Shown here: one piece after another, positions 1-15,000 of the stretch
How the letters are laid out: every line of letters starts with the position of its first letter
Numbering within the stretch: the stretch's first letter is position 1
NCBI RefSeq assembly: GCF_949628265.1
Contig: NC_088790.1
Span: 16,682,545-16,746,544 of the forward strand
Origin: Cloeon dipterum
Lineage: Eukaryota > Arthropoda > Insecta > Ephemeroptera > Baetidae
DNA length: 64,000 nucleotides
Direction: 5' to 3'
Made by a program: the position numbers and the translations under genes
Notes under the pieces: model-generated
Database searches by the model: none
What the model saw: only the letters and a program-made list of their open reading frames with translations
What the model was told of the DNA's origin: nothing

Positions 1-3000
1 GCAATCGAAACTGTTTGAAACGAAAAAGAGTTAATAAATCAGTTGGGGAAAGATTGAAAATGATGGTCGCGTTTTTTTTTATTAATTACGGACTATTGAC
101 GTTCTGGATTTTTGAATGGGCGTTAAACTTTCCGGATTCCATTTATATTCATTCAATCGATATAAATAAAGTTACGTGAAGTAAAGTTGGCTCACCTGAC
201 TTTTTCAGTCTCGCTTGTGTGACTCTGTCGAAGCTTCACGACAAGTACTCTAATAATGTTCAGCAAAAACAGCATGTTCAACTGCAAAATACGTGAACAT
301 TCATTAGAAAATATCGATGGTTATTGACGGACAAACACAGTTTGTTTAACTATTCATTCATGCATGCACAGGCGAACAACTTGTTTGTCAAGCATCATCG
401 CGTGTTTGAAAAAATATAGGAGCGAAATTAAAATTCATTGTCAGCCACACCTGCTTTAACACGCGTGGTGTAACCGTTCCGAGAATTTCAATTTCGCCCT
501 TTTTGCGTTTTGAGTGTGAGCGAGCGTGCTTGCGTTTGTCAGCTCGTCGACGTGCGATTTTCGTGTTTTCAAGTGACGATGCTAAAGCTAAATTGAATTA
601 TGTACCACAATGACGCCGAGGCGCGGCCCTTCCAGGATCCAGAAGTAGTGCGTGAGACTGTACCCCCACCAGCACCTGCAAGCAGAGGGAAGGCGCTTTG
701 CGTTATTATTATTGTACTCTGACAAACTTTTCGCTTTTCAACTCTAACGAGGTATCCGCGCGGAGGCAAAACTGCGTGCACCATTCAGACGGCAGCCGAA
801 AATGAGCCGGCGAATTTTTAATAGAGCTCACTTTTTCGAGCGTGCTAACTCCGTGTGACATTGTGTTGTACAAACATTCATTAACGAGTGCGCGCGCGAG
901 CAGCGAACGCCTTATGGATTTTCGAGGTATGCAACCCGCGAGGAAAACGTGTCGAGCGGCTTGCATAACTCGACTCTTTTGTGTGCCCTACTCTCGACGT
1001 GAAAATGTACGACGACAAAGCACGGCAGCGGGCCTCAAGATGCCACGTGAGACGCGGGCGGCGGCCTGCTCGGCCAGCCCGTCCGCCTTCCCGGCGACTT
1101 TCGGCCTCTCCTCCTGCTCTCGCTCATTTCGCAGCCAATAAATCGACTCCAAACTTATACTATTTCTCTAACAAATCTCATTTCGATCCAATTAGCGCTG
1201 TCACTGCGTCGCGAGGAATTCTCGGCTAATTTTGACACTGGATAACGTTCCACCTGTCGCCGAGAAAAATATCGATGATTGCCTTTAGCTTCTGCGGTCT
1301 GCAATTGATAACCCGAGCCGAGCAACCTGTCTAATATAGATGTCGTCAGCCTGACCCAGTTTAGCACTTTTATAATCAGCACCGGTGAGTCGGGTGTCGT
1401 TGAGGGTCCAGAGGCCAAGGAAAAGACGGATGGTTACAAAAATTTCACTCTAGAAAGATATTCTGAACAGACTTTTTGACCATTTTTTGTTCACAAATCC
1501 TTAAAAGTATTTTCTGGGCTTTCTTTTTTGCGTGCTATGCTTCAACGTGATAATGCAGTTTTAACAGGAGGCAGTCTAGGAACACCTTTTTGCAATAAAG
1601 AATTATTTATTGTTGAGGCTTTGACTTAGGTGTCATTTTGTCAGCTCCTTTTTACTCATTTTATTTTCAATTACACGTTGATGGAAGTCTCGTGTTTCGA
1701 GTCATATCAGCACAATGAAGCACGTGACATTGCGTAATTAAGAACGCTTCATTAGCATAATTGTAAAAGAGATGATGATCTGGGTCAGGCGTCTGGTCAG
1801 AAAAACGTCGCAACATTTTCAACACCGTTTCCCGAAAAAAAATATATTTGATGAAAAAGGAGAAATTTAATACTATAAAATCTAGTCGAGTTTGCATCGC
1901 TTTGAAGGGATTAGCTCCATAATATATGTATGTTATTCAAAGCCTTTTTTGTATTTGGACCACAGCTCTCTTGCGGCAAAAAATTAGTTTGCATCGTCGA
2001 TTTGGAAAACCGCAGATACTTTTTAGAGTGGGATTTTTGTATTGGATGAAAAAAGTTGGTTTATTTTGTAATCATTCTTTAAAAAAATGTAACCTGTCCT
2101 TGTGCCTGCAGCAGTGTTAATGAAGCATTTGATCATGCGGGATCCTATCGTTTGTGGCCTAGTTCGCACCAAACGAACTGAAAACTGCGTTTGTTTACTC
2201 ACTTGGTGTTTGAAGTTTCAAAATAGAGGGCCGTGGTAACAGCCCACGCGGTTGTCATCAGGATGGGTACGCCCCAGCCCATCAAAGTGTAAAATAAGTA
2301 GTGGAATTTCTCTTGAAAAACAGTCACTGCAACAACAAAAAATATGGGTGAAACAGTCGTTTTCATTAACTTTTTTTTAATCAGATACCAAGTTTTTTAA
2401 ATATATCTAAAGCATAGAAAGAAAAGATACCAAGTTTTTAAATATATCCAAAGCATAGAAAAAAAACAGTTTGTTTACGGTGTTTCGAAATTTTTAGCAG
2501 TAATTTTCAGAATTTTTGAGACATATGAGTGCAAAAACTTCCGCTTCATTATGAATTCTGTATTTTGCCGTATATTTGAGAGAAAACTTGTCCAACAATG
2601 ATATATCAGACTTGACAGAAAACTCGCTGACATTAAATACTATGCTCCATGCACACTTGAGGGCTTGAATAATACAGGCCATTTACAAAAAGCGCCCCAC
2701 CTGTGTTTTTCAATGGAAAAAATGTCAGCGCATTTTTTTTCGTTCTTCACTGGTTTTAATTTGAATTCTTTTTTGATATTTCTGATATTTCTTCATATAT
2801 GGTGGCTGTTTGCGTTCCAGATTTCTGTCAAATACTTACTTTAGCATAGTAAATGTAAATAAAACGGTACCAGGAAAAGATTCGATATTTGAACACTGAA
2901 CGAAACAATTTTGCTCAAATTTTACTGTTTGAAAATAGTGATAGTGCAAATTTTCCTTCTTTTTGAGTATTTAATGAAGAAGAAATTAATCAACGACACT

Positions 3001-6000
3001 CGGTCAAAAAACATATTAATCCAAAACAAATATCAAAAGTTAGGTTGAATAATGATTTATCAACGAAGCTAAAATAACTGCATTTAATTTCAATTAATTC
3101 AATTATTAATTTTTATGAATGGGAAAATCTGCGTCAATAATCAATGCGAAAACTACACGTAAGTCAAAATCGAATCTTCTCTTTGCAAGAGGGGAAAATA
3201 AGGTACTCGGATTTCCTATACTGATCACGTTTCGTGAAGGAAAAGAGAGGCTTGTTGGACTTAAATTCGCTAGCGTAGTAGAAAATTGGGGTGTCAGTAA
3301 AGAGTCACGTGAAGAGGCTTACCAGTGATCATATTGTGCAGGTATAGACCTTCGATGAACATCCACATAAACATAGCAGTGCGAGCGTACTCAAGAAGAA
3401 CGTAAGAGGCCTCGCAAAGAATAGCCTGTGAATTGAGAAAATTTATTTCTATTAGAAAATGATTATGATTGAATTGGTCAGAAATACATTTAAGGTTTTA
3501 TTTTCAGTTGCAAATGTCATGACTTAATTATTCGTAAAATTAAAATTGAATAAATCGCTTTACTCTACGCGGATATTAATACAGGTGAACAGTTAAAGAG
3601 TCGCTGTACAGTTCGAGGACATGGTATTTAATTTTTTTCTCAAATTTTCACTATTTGCTCATCATCTTGAACTAACTTCCGCGTCGTTTGCTCAATTTAA
3701 ATTTAATAATTCTCCTTTTAATTTTTTTTTTATTTTTTTTTGACAAAAAGGTTAAACCTGTCGGTCCGTGCCCTTTTGCAGTGCTCAAAATATATTTTGC
3801 ACTATACTGCTCAATAAATTTTAAAAAAGCAAAAATTAAAATGGTTTTGTAATATATTTGTTAAAAATACAATAATAGGTACATTTCATGTGGGAATTTC
3901 TTTCTTTTTCTTAATCTACAAAAATATGCTAATTATGCTAACGACTGTTTTCACATTAATTTTTAAGTGAAATATGAGACCAAGGACATCAGGTAGAAAT
4001 TTCGTGACCATTACAAAATATCAAAATGAACAAAATCTCACTATCGTGTGAAATTTTGGGAGAGAGCAAAAATGCGTCGGAGGCAAGTCAATGCGTGTTT
4101 ACTTCCTTGCTTGAAAACTGGGTCAATGATACGCAAAGGGGTCTTTCGCTTCACTTACCGTATTATCAATCCCTTGTCTTGAGTAATTGGTCCTACTGAG
4201 GAGCTCTTTGGAGCTTCTGGTGACGGCCTGGTCGATGTATAGGGTCAACCGGATTACAACTTGGATTGCCATGGCCACGAACAGGTTTTTGTGGATCCGC
4301 GTTCGGTTGTTTCGTAAACTCCTGCAAAGTAGAAAGGCGCCAAAGGAAGTCAGACTACTACTTTTTTTCAATCTGGTGTGAACTCTAGCCGCGAATTTTG
4401 ATGCGGATTTATTTTCCACTCGCTTGCGTAAATGATTGATGGTGACACTTTGAAACATTTCGAGAAAAATCGCTCTCGTAAATTGGCAGAAGTTTCTCTT
4501 CGTTGTTGATATTGCTTCACCCATTGGAGATTAAAATTTTGCAACTTTTGATCATAAAATTTGATTAGAGCAATATTAAATAATTTCCCCCTTATCAACT
4601 GTTCTGAAAATTTATCGTGACAGGAGTGAAGATAACTTTACTGCATGCCGGAATACTCTACGAAGTGAGGTGAGCAGCAATATTGTGCAGGAATGTCGCA
4701 AGCGCGTTGCTCACTCGAATAAGAAATCCTATTTACAACCACATTGGATTTTATCAAATTCCAGCGGAAATAAGATGCACCTTGAGAATGTAAATGCTGG
4801 GAGTGCGTCTCTCGAGTGTATTCAATGCACGCTTTTGCTCCAGTTTTGCCATACTGTTCGTAATGATATTTATGATGTACGCTCCAAATTGAAGCACAAA
4901 ACGAACTGCAGTACTCCTCTTCGATGAACACATTGTCACGTCTGCGTGCCTCTGCACTCCCAGCAAACTGACAAGCGTATTTCGCGTTAGTTGTTGACTG
5001 CTCCATCACTAGGCTGACCATTGGAAAAAGTAAATAGTGCTGAGTGAGTCGTTATGCCGATTGTGATGGGAATGGCAGAAAATTTGATTTACGGCCGCAC
5101 GTCACTGACAATAAATTCCCATTTTTCGATGGTTTTTTAGTATGGAATCCTATTAAATCTTTAAGAACAATCTTTTAAGGGGAAAATTCTACCCTGATTC
5201 AGAATTCACTGGAATTTCGCTGCAGTGTAGAATTAACTTCTAGGATATAAACAAAAATGTACTAATGATCACGTATAAAAGTTGTTGGAAGAACTGTGGT
5301 CTAACTTCTATCATTCGGTCAGCATGATGCTAAGTACTTAAACAGTTTGAATGTTAAATCGGCTAAATCATTGCATATCCAAACGCACATTTATTCCCAA
5401 GTTGCTATCCGTCTTTTGCCTCACCGCGTCGAAACGCATGCAATTCAGCCTACTCTGGTGAAAAAAAACGCAAATCGACTAAGCAGCTCGTCCATATTTA
5501 TCATTCTCACTCGAGTAGGCTCAAATCGGAGGTTGAGACACAGGCTCGGAAGCCATTTAAAAATCATTCGAAATTCGGCGTGACTTGCTTGATACTAGTG
5601 GTGCGTGAGAGGAAGGCGGAGATTTCGTGCACCAGTGCACGCCACCCGAATTTATATTCGCATCTGCTTTAAGGCCCAGAGGGGCATATCTCATAAAAGA
5701 GTGGCGCGCGTCCCGGATGAAACACATCTGCGTCGAGCTCTGTGAGGCAAAATAATATCGATTTCTGCGTGAATAATCACGAAAACGTTGATAATTAGGA
5801 GGATAAAAACGCGAGGCACATTCGCTCCTCTGTCACGCGCCGAGAAGTTACTCTCAACTTCGTTGGCCGCGCGCTCTCAATGGCTTTTTTGTTCATTTCT
5901 GATGGAACGAACGAGAGCGTCGACGATATTGTGTTCGCTCTCGTGGAGAGGAAAAAGCTGGATGAAATCAGACTGCTTTTTAGCCTACGCAGAATATTTG

Positions 6001-9000
6001 ATTTATACGTTTAATGATAGTGGGTGTTGCGAACAGCACTCTCCCGTTGTATGTTTTTGCATCAGTTGATTGTTTGGGCCGTCGGAAATAATTTATTTCG
6101 AGCTTTTGCTGGAAATAAAAGGGACATCAGGTTAATTCTGCAGGACAGCAAGGGGTTTCATGGGTTCGAATTTCCGTAATATGTCTAACAGTTTTGGCTG
6201 TAATCTGGCCGTTTATTGTTTATAAAATATTCAGAAAAAAATAGCAGGCAAAAACTTACCTTAACTTTTTATATTATTTCCTTTTTTGTAAAACCTTTCT
6301 CGTTACAGCATTTGTCTAATTTTGAAACTCAACGTTTTTCGTATTTGCGTGTGTTTACGAAAAAGTTTCATTTCTACACTAGTCTTAAAACTCGAGACGA
6401 GGAGAACGTTCGATATGGCAATTGTGGGCGCAAGTCGCTGGCGAACCATGCGTGAAATTGCTCAAATTGGCATTCAGAAATGTATATTATGGAAAAGACA
6501 GGTCTTACCTGAAATGGCAGAATATGACGAGGGACAAAATCATGGCAGTTAGTGACACGCTGAGGCCGACAATTTCCAAAACTCTCGTACGCTCAGCAAT
6601 CTTAATCTAGAACAAATTGGTGACTAATTAAATCACTGATGCAAATTAAAAGGTTTCAAATACAAGGTGTTAAACAAATTTTTCCTTCTCTGCTTCATTT
6701 ATAATCAGCGCCCAGCTGCAAAGTTTTCCCTCAACTGCTAATTAACCGAGCTGTAGTAGCTGAATGCAAACATCAATTAAGAAGTACACCATTTCTCTTA
6801 CTCCACGCGGAGTTTGCTGCAAATCTTAAAACGTGAAAATGTGCTGCTGAAGGGAGCACACGGAAAATGGTGCTGAATCGGAAAATGAGGCAATTAAACA
6901 GCTCGCTCTCAATGTTAGTGTGAATAAGAGCAAATTATTAACTCCGACTGGGCATTTAAGCTTTTATGTTCAGGAAAATGCGTTCGAGTAATAGCGTCAC
7001 ATTACAACTCACTGGCTGTTCATTTCCAGTTCTGTACGTTTGCGCATTACTTGTTGTTGAACGTTATTGAGTTGAACGAATTGTCATTAAAACGAAGCAC
7101 TGCTTTTCAATTATGCATAGCAGATTCATAGGAAACGGATCTCTTACAAGCTGATATATAATCGGTTGCCTTTTGAATGATATATTATCAGAGGAAAAAC
7201 CAGCACGCTTTTATGAATATAACCTAATATTCAACAAACTAGGGGGGGGGGGTAAAGATCCAAAACTTTCAAGAGCATTTTATTAAGACGTAATAAGGCA
7301 TAAATTAATAAAAGTGTTTGTAAACGTTACGACAAGAAAGCTTTGCAGCAAATCGCAATGGCTAAATTAAGCTACACAAGATGTTGCCAAAACTTCAACA
7401 ACTCAAACGGTGCGTAAGCAGTCGCTTATTTACGTACGTAGATTGAAACAGAGCGTGGCAATTTACGCGCACAGAAAGTTCACACCGTGTGTGTGTCATT
7501 CGTCATTCATCTCTTATGTATTCAATTACTCACTTTAATGTCGCTGTCAGGGCCGGAGTAGAGGCCTCTCATGACTTGGAGAATTTCAGGCGTGAAACAG
7601 GGTGTGTAGTTAGTCCAGCCCTGGGGACTGCTGTAGTCACCCTCCGCTTTGCCTTCCCATCGGCCATCTACGCTGCACCGCTTGGTTGCGTACTCTGCAA
7701 CAAGAATCATCAGTGGAGACCATGCACGTGCAGCCCCACACACCACACACCTTGGTGTATTCGATTTCAGCTTACAGCAATCGACAATACTAAATCTACG
7801 AAGCCAAAAAGTACTAACTAAAAAATTACTGGCGTGACTCTTAGTGGGTGCTTCAATTTTTCAATGTTTATTTTATATAGTGAAGTGGATTAGATTTTTT
7901 CCAAATGTGCCAGAGATTTAGAATTTTAAAATTGACTTAAAAAATGCTCGAATTGAAAGAAACCAATCATGAATTCAAGGGAAGGAATATATATGGACAA
8001 TTTTATCTCAAATTTTGCTTTTCATTTTTTTAAATATACAATTAGAATTATAGCCATTTCAATCTCAATATGCTTTCAATTAGAGAATGATTAATTCAAA
8101 CCCATGGTTAATTTTTTTCCAAATATCCTTACTAGTCGTCGATGCGAAGCATGAAACTAATAAATTATGAAATCATTATCTGCGATGAACTGATGAAGGA
8201 TGGAAATGGCCATTAGCGGAATTTTTAAAAGGAAAAATCATATCCCTGCACGTTTCCGTATGTACAGTGCAGCTGTTTTGGCCCTGCCATCATTAGTACT
8301 TTACCTTCAACAAATATTTCATACCACAGTAAGCCACAGAGAATTCTAAATCAACGGTGGTTGCACTGACTATGGATAATACTGTGGTATTAATTTTGAT
8401 TTGAAGGTTGAGCACTGCTGATAAGGCCTGTGAGGCAAAAACAGCGTAGAGAAAAAAATGATTTAGTAATTATTATTAAGTTTTAAGAAATTTCCTATTA
8501 GTACACTTCTTTCGTTTTTCTGTTTAAAACAATATCTATATAAGAGAGTTAAAATAGATTATTTGTGATAAAGGTCTTTGGGCAGAGAAGCCGGAGCTTT
8601 AGTAGCGATATTTGGTCGCTTCAAGGAAAATGTCCATGACATTTTTTATTCTTCATAAAAATACAAGCATTAATAGTGAATTTAATTTTCAGTGATTTTT
8701 AATTCAAATAATTATTGGATGATAACAACAACTTATGGATTGTTTTTACATTGATTTTTGCGAGTAAACAGTGAGAATTAAAAGGGTTGGACTGTATTCA
8801 ACAGTGTAAAATATTCAACTTGTATGCTTCTATTGATGTTGTTGAAATTATATTGCATTTCGATCAAAAACACAGAAAACAAATTTTTAGCTTTTTGTGA
8901 GGAATTTTCAAACAGGGAAACACTTTGTAATATATATAGGAACTCACTTTGTCACAAAATCTTCATAATACATAAAATATAAATATTTACTGGAAATGGA

Positions 9001-12000
9001 TATGGTTGTTTGCAGGAGGAGCGCATCTTTCGTAATAAAACAAATAGAGAATTTACATTTCAACAATCTTCAATGGGCGGATATTTGCACAGAATGCAAA
9101 GGAAAGTGTTCAGGTAAAATTGTATCTCTGATTTTGTTTATATGCCGAGCTCGCAATTAAATAGAGCACCTTTCGATACTCTGCCTCTCGAGAAAATTAA
9201 GTCAATGAAAAAGGTTGCGCTGGATTTACAGTGTCAAAGGCCACCAGAAGGCGCCTTCCAATTTTATTTCTGATTGTGTAAATATTCACGAAGGCTGCAA
9301 ATTGAGGCAAGCTAATGATGTTTTAGTTGGCGCTGCTGGGAACTCATGGTGCTGAATGTTCGGAACGCAGCCTCAGGACATCGGCGTGTAAATGAATACG
9401 AGAGCTGCGCGCGGGGTCGACCATTGAGTAGACTGCACGCAGCGACCTCTTTGTCAGTACAGTCAGTGTGTGTACTTGCAAAGTATGTTAATATTTTATT
9501 TCAGGCTGCATGTACCGCTGAAAGCGCTTGTCTGTGTGTGTTTTGCGGCGGCAAATTGAGAGCAGGTGCTTTTCATAATTCAACTTGACACTGCAGGCGA
9601 ATGTCAGCAGAACGCAGCTATTCTCTGAAATTCCTCTATTCACACGCGTGTTTGCAGAGGAATTTCCTCTTCTATGTAGAGAGGCGCTTTTTGAATTTGC
9701 TCGCGAGTTGCATGAGTTATAATAATCAAAGTGATATAATAGAGCTCTGCACGCCGCATCAAATAATACAGTCGGGCATTGCTAAATTGTCAACGAGCAA
9801 TCTGCATGGTATGCACACACCTTCAGAAGAGTGCTGCAACTTGATGTCGTACTAAAAGGGATGCGCAATTGTGGAAAACCTGATTGTCGTTCCACAACCA
9901 TATGATTTGTGATTTGAAATTGCTTAGGCTCTTGACAATTTCGTCATTTCCAAAAAAGCACTGATTTGTATTATGCGCTAAATATCGGATGGCAACAGTA
10001 TTGAAACTTCCAAACAGGACACCGCGCGGCCATGAATTCTCTAAACTCGAAAAGTGTACAAGAAAAATTTGGGCTCCGGCTCTTCAGACCGTCAAGACTT
10101 CAATTTTAAAATTTTGACGGCCGTGCCAAAATTCGGCAAGGCAGCCCAGCCAGTCCTCGCCTTTTAATTACGCGGCTTCAATCTCTAATGAAAATCAACA
10201 AAAAGTAAAATCTAATTATTGGTTAAGAAAATCCTTATAAAAGAATAAATAATAATTGTTTTAGTTTTAATCTAATGTATATCTGACTCTCAGGCAATTT
10301 GGAACAATTTACACGTGCCTTCATTTCAAGTTTTGAATCCCGCTTCCATTTTCCATATTTTATTATGTATATATATATATATATATATATAGGGATGATA
10401 TAATATACTTTCATCCTACAGATATAAAATACGCTGTAGTTCAGCGCTTCTTCTTCAGGAAGAGTTTGAAAAGGGTTTGACTGCTGATGCAAATCGATAT
10501 TTTTGTATATGCAAGGTTGGCTATGATGAGAGGAGTAATTTCTGCAACCGACCATCAGCTGCCGATTGGTCAAACAAAAGCATTTCTTTTTACATTGGCT
10601 TTTCAGAGTTTACTGTGCGCGCTTCGCCATCGAATCGGAGAGCGGTTTTAATCAAAAGAATGGCTTCGACCAAAGAGGTCAGCAAACACAACTTGGCTGA
10701 TCAAATCAATACGCAGCTTTTTCCGAATAGAACTGAATAACTGTTTGTCTGAATTGAAGAGAATCTTTCGATGATATTGTATTTTTTCAACTCTGACAGG
10801 GTATATTTTGTACCTCTAGCCAGAACAACCACACATCTTTTATACGCGGAATTCGAATCAAGCAGTGCTCTCGATAGTGTTGGAATGGAACACAAAAATT
10901 ACGATGGTTACAGTTATTTTTTGGCTACGAGGGTTTATGGAAAAAATCAGAGCAATTTTATATTTTCCAATCGAATATGTGAGTTGCTCGACCATCCTAC
11001 ACCTGGGCAGATCCACTCTTTCGACTTGTACAACTGCCAACTCTTGCCGCTTATACAGGAATTATTGCTGCGCGTTTATGTACAGCTGTGCGACGACCCA
11101 ATTCTCACAAAGCGACGTCGACATATCGACTGCGGATCAGCGAGCTAAATGCAGTCCATAAGAACAGACTCATTCGCGAGTGAACAAAATGAAAGCTGTC
11201 GATGTAGACTAAGGCCATCGATGTCCGTTGCCAGAGAAGAAATGTGCGTGCATCCTCCGCTATTGCTTTTCCACTGGCAACAGAGTTTGATCGATGTCAC
11301 CACAATACATTTGCAATCGCGCGGAAAATTGGAAAATTTGCCGTAGGGAAAGAATTCGTGAAATGGCACGATCGCACTATATCCGCACCTCTCGGTAATA
11401 ATTACCGTCCGTTATTTTGATAACCGTTGTGACATGCGGACAAAATTACAATTGGAATACACCAGAGACTTGCTGTCAAAAAGGGCAAGGTTTTTTTGTT
11501 ATGAAATAGGTGCGTGGGGTTTTTTCCAATTTCTAGTGGTGCTGCTTCTAAAATTATCTTCATTGCCAGCAGCGATGGGAGTACTGATTTTGGATTGCAA
11601 AATAACATTTTTCATATGTATACTCATATAGTGAAAATAATTGCGAGCACCGAGTTGTAATTCCATTCAGCTGCTTTCAAGTTGTAGAACGAATTTTCCG
11701 TGTTTGGACACAAATAAGCCTGAAATCTCCATTCCACGAAAATTTTGCTTTTCAAGCGGCATGAGGCATGATTTTAATCTCTTTGCGCGATCCAGGCTTG
11801 TGCGCGACTGTTTTCTGATCGTCCCTCGGCACATTATGCATCCAGCTCGTGGTCATGCAAAACAAATTTTCCTTCTGTGTGCAAGCATTTTCCGACGGAA
11901 GCCGAATAATTTGTGCCCTATCGGAAAGGATGGGAAACGCCAAAAGAGTAACCGCACGTGTGGTCACGGTGCTTTTGCATAACATGCGCGACCCAGCGCT

Positions 12001-15000
12001 TTTCCCCCTCGCGATTTTAGTAGAGCAGAGAACGTAGGGAGTTCTCGTTCGTTCCCTGCCAACTGGATTAGCGGAAGCTGTTGAGCAGGATTTATTCCGC
12101 TGAGAAATAGAAAAGTGGATACATGAATTGTATACTAGGGTTTGTGATCGTACACACAGCTTTTTGAAGACGCTTGCCATGAATTTTTTTGCATTTCTAC
12201 AAATTAAAAAAAGAAAGAACTTCAAGGCAATCATGTTTTGCTCTGACACAAACAATTTTTCGCATGTTTCCAGTCGTATTTACGCTAAAATTTGCCGGCC
12301 GGCAATTTATTAATTAAGTTAGTAAGTGATTGATACTAATGACTAAATTTCAAATCGCTAATTTTTAAATTTGAACTTTTTGTCAAAATTTCAGTTTTTT
12401 TTATTTCTATACCTAGTTGAAGTATAACTATGCAACATGATATGGGCCTGATTTACTAATTATAATCCCACTACCTTTTCTTTCCAAAGTGGTGCAGGAA
12501 CAATGGAAAACAAATATCGGGAAAAAAATCAAAATAAAACTTGCCAAATTTAAATTTCTCGCACTTTAAACTGTGGCTCAGCGCGGCGAGAGATTGCGAT
12601 TGCACCATGTAATTAATCGTTTCGGCTCCATTTTGCCAGCACTGTTCGCCAATTCTGTCCAAAAACGTTGTGTGATTTTATATCCAATTATTTCATGTAT
12701 TTATGACAAGGAAGAATAAACAAGAATAATAAACTTCAACATGTCGGTTTCATTTTTTAGTTATAGGTGTTCCATTTCTGCACACACGAGGAATAATAAT
12801 TAATGTTTAATTGTTGAATACCAGTCTATAAAAGCGTAAACAGCGCAAATCCAAATGAAGAGGAACGCAGAATACTGCACGTTCTTGGTTGCAGTTTGAA
12901 GTAACATAAAATATATTATTTTGAAGGGAAATATTTTCAAGTCGTGGAAACAAAAGGGAAGGTTGCTGGACAAAAAATGTTTATCCCAAAGGACGAATTT
13001 TACAGCGTGGATTAGCAAAAGTCAAGAATTAATCTGCATTGAAATGAAAATTGCGACAAATCGTGCTAAAATTAGCCTAAAAGCAGCTTCAACGATGGCA
13101 AGGATATAAAAAACAGAAATAAATATACTACACAGTAAGCTTAAATCTTGTTGTCTCGCCTCGCCTTAATACACAAGTTAGCATGAAATCGGCAAGAGTC
13201 GCGCAGATTGTTTTTCACGTCCCTCTCACTCCCATCCCGGATTTTCCTGACGCGAAAAACGTAATCCCCAGTTAAAGCTCGGAATGAAAAGCTTTTATGT
13301 TCTTAACGCTCGCTCTGTATGTATATTGAAGCAATGCAAGGCTCTCTTCACAAGACGTTATAACGTTTAATCGCCGCTCTGCTAACCATCACTGCAGTCA
13401 AGCGTATATTTATTTCCCGGGATAATTCCACTCGCAGTCCCTTTAATTCGAAATTGACAACAAAAACAACAACAATACCAGTCTCCTACTAATTATCATA
13501 CCATTTGATTTCAAAGCAAAGGAAGAGATTAGGAAGCGATCAAATGTTATTACGTACTTGTCAAATCGACTCCTTTGTCCTGCGGGCATCGCTGGCGCGC
13601 AGTCTCTCCAGCCTTGGTTGGCGGCCAGCACAAAACATTATCCCATGTCCAATTGCAAAATAGCTCTGCAACACACGCGACACGAATATTATTGCAACGT
13701 TCACGTGCAATCGATTGTGTGGTGTGATGCTGACGAACTGGAAAATCAAATAGACGTTTAATTTGCCGCCCCTAGAACTGCACATGAACGATTTTCCATT
13801 TCAACTGTGATTGACTATGTGACAATTGATGTGCAGATTAGATTTTGGAAATTTGCAATGAGTTCAATTCCATTCTATCACTCATGGTAGAACCAACAAT
13901 ATATTAACACTTGATTTTTTATTCTATCTGCTCTCTTTAATTGAAATCCTGTCTGGGTTGAGCAAACAGCATTAAAAAAATGCTGTGCGTTGATTTAACC
14001 AGGCTTAACCAATTATTTATACTCATCTGTTTCTCGTTTGCCTGAAATGTTTTTACACCATGAATAATAAACAAAATAAATAGGGTTTTTACTGATTCGT
14101 TCTAAAAATAAATTTTTGCGAAGAGAACTTCAAAAATAGATAAGTTTGTCAAAAAAGGTTGGAACTTGAATTAAACACTGCCCTTTCTGCCACAAAAACA
14201 ACGAAATTATGAAATTAAAAAGTAAAAAACGGACAGTAAGAAATTTAAACCCAAAAATCTCGGGAATAAATTTTCTAAGGATCGTGTTATCACGCCTACT
14301 CCCTCAATCTCCCTCAGATGAAAAAAGGCAGAGACGATTGGATCAATGACGAAGGTACGTAATGCTTCGCTCCACTGAGCACTAGTAATTGATCAGTAAT
14401 TCTTAAGAGCAAGGTGTCGCAAAGATAAACTGCTTTGGACGCGCAAGACTCGCCTTCTTGCGGAAGGGCATAGGCCGCGTAATGGGCGAAACAAGCGTCC
14501 AAGCCATCAGGGACGACGTCGGTGCTCGGCACCTCCAGGATGGGCGGACTCGAAGTTAGTAGCATTTCCACTGCATGTCTGAAACAAATCCCAAAGGAAC
14601 CAGTCGTTACATTTCATATAATTACGTAGAAGAGTTGGCAACATGGGTGTTGAATTGAAAGAAAATCCTACAAGGGATGAAAACCATCTCGAAGGAGTCT
14701 CTTTATATTTAAGACACGATCTGGACTAACTTACGCTTATCATAATTGTAAAAAACAATATTTTTGTGCTATTTTAATTCAAAAACCAGAGTTAAAAAGA
14801 AAGTCAATTATCTGCGAGGACCTTTGTTTGTTTTTTAGGGATGGGTGTTAATAATTCCGCGGGAGCAGGTTTTAGTTTTGAATTTTATAAATTATCTTGC
14901 TTGGAAATTCTCATCCTCTAATATTCAGCTCTAGATTATTATTTATGCTTTTATTCTCGCCAATGATTTTACACATTACATTATTTTCTAGGTAAAACTG

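Noticed and set aside
842..1141. 99-codon plus-strand frame
   Set aside because: It is antisense within a receptor intron, in a GC-rich patch; Arg/Ser/Ala-rich with no domain.
11752..12255. 167-codon minus-strand frame
   Set aside because: It lies within a receptor intron; the translation shows no motif and other frames are open over the same stretch.
14314..14453. Extension of the receptor ectodomain frame past the exon end
   Set aside because: The extension (SCASKAVYLCDTLLL...) has no counterpart in the family, and the CNWTWD exon must follow; the GC donor gives the correct join.
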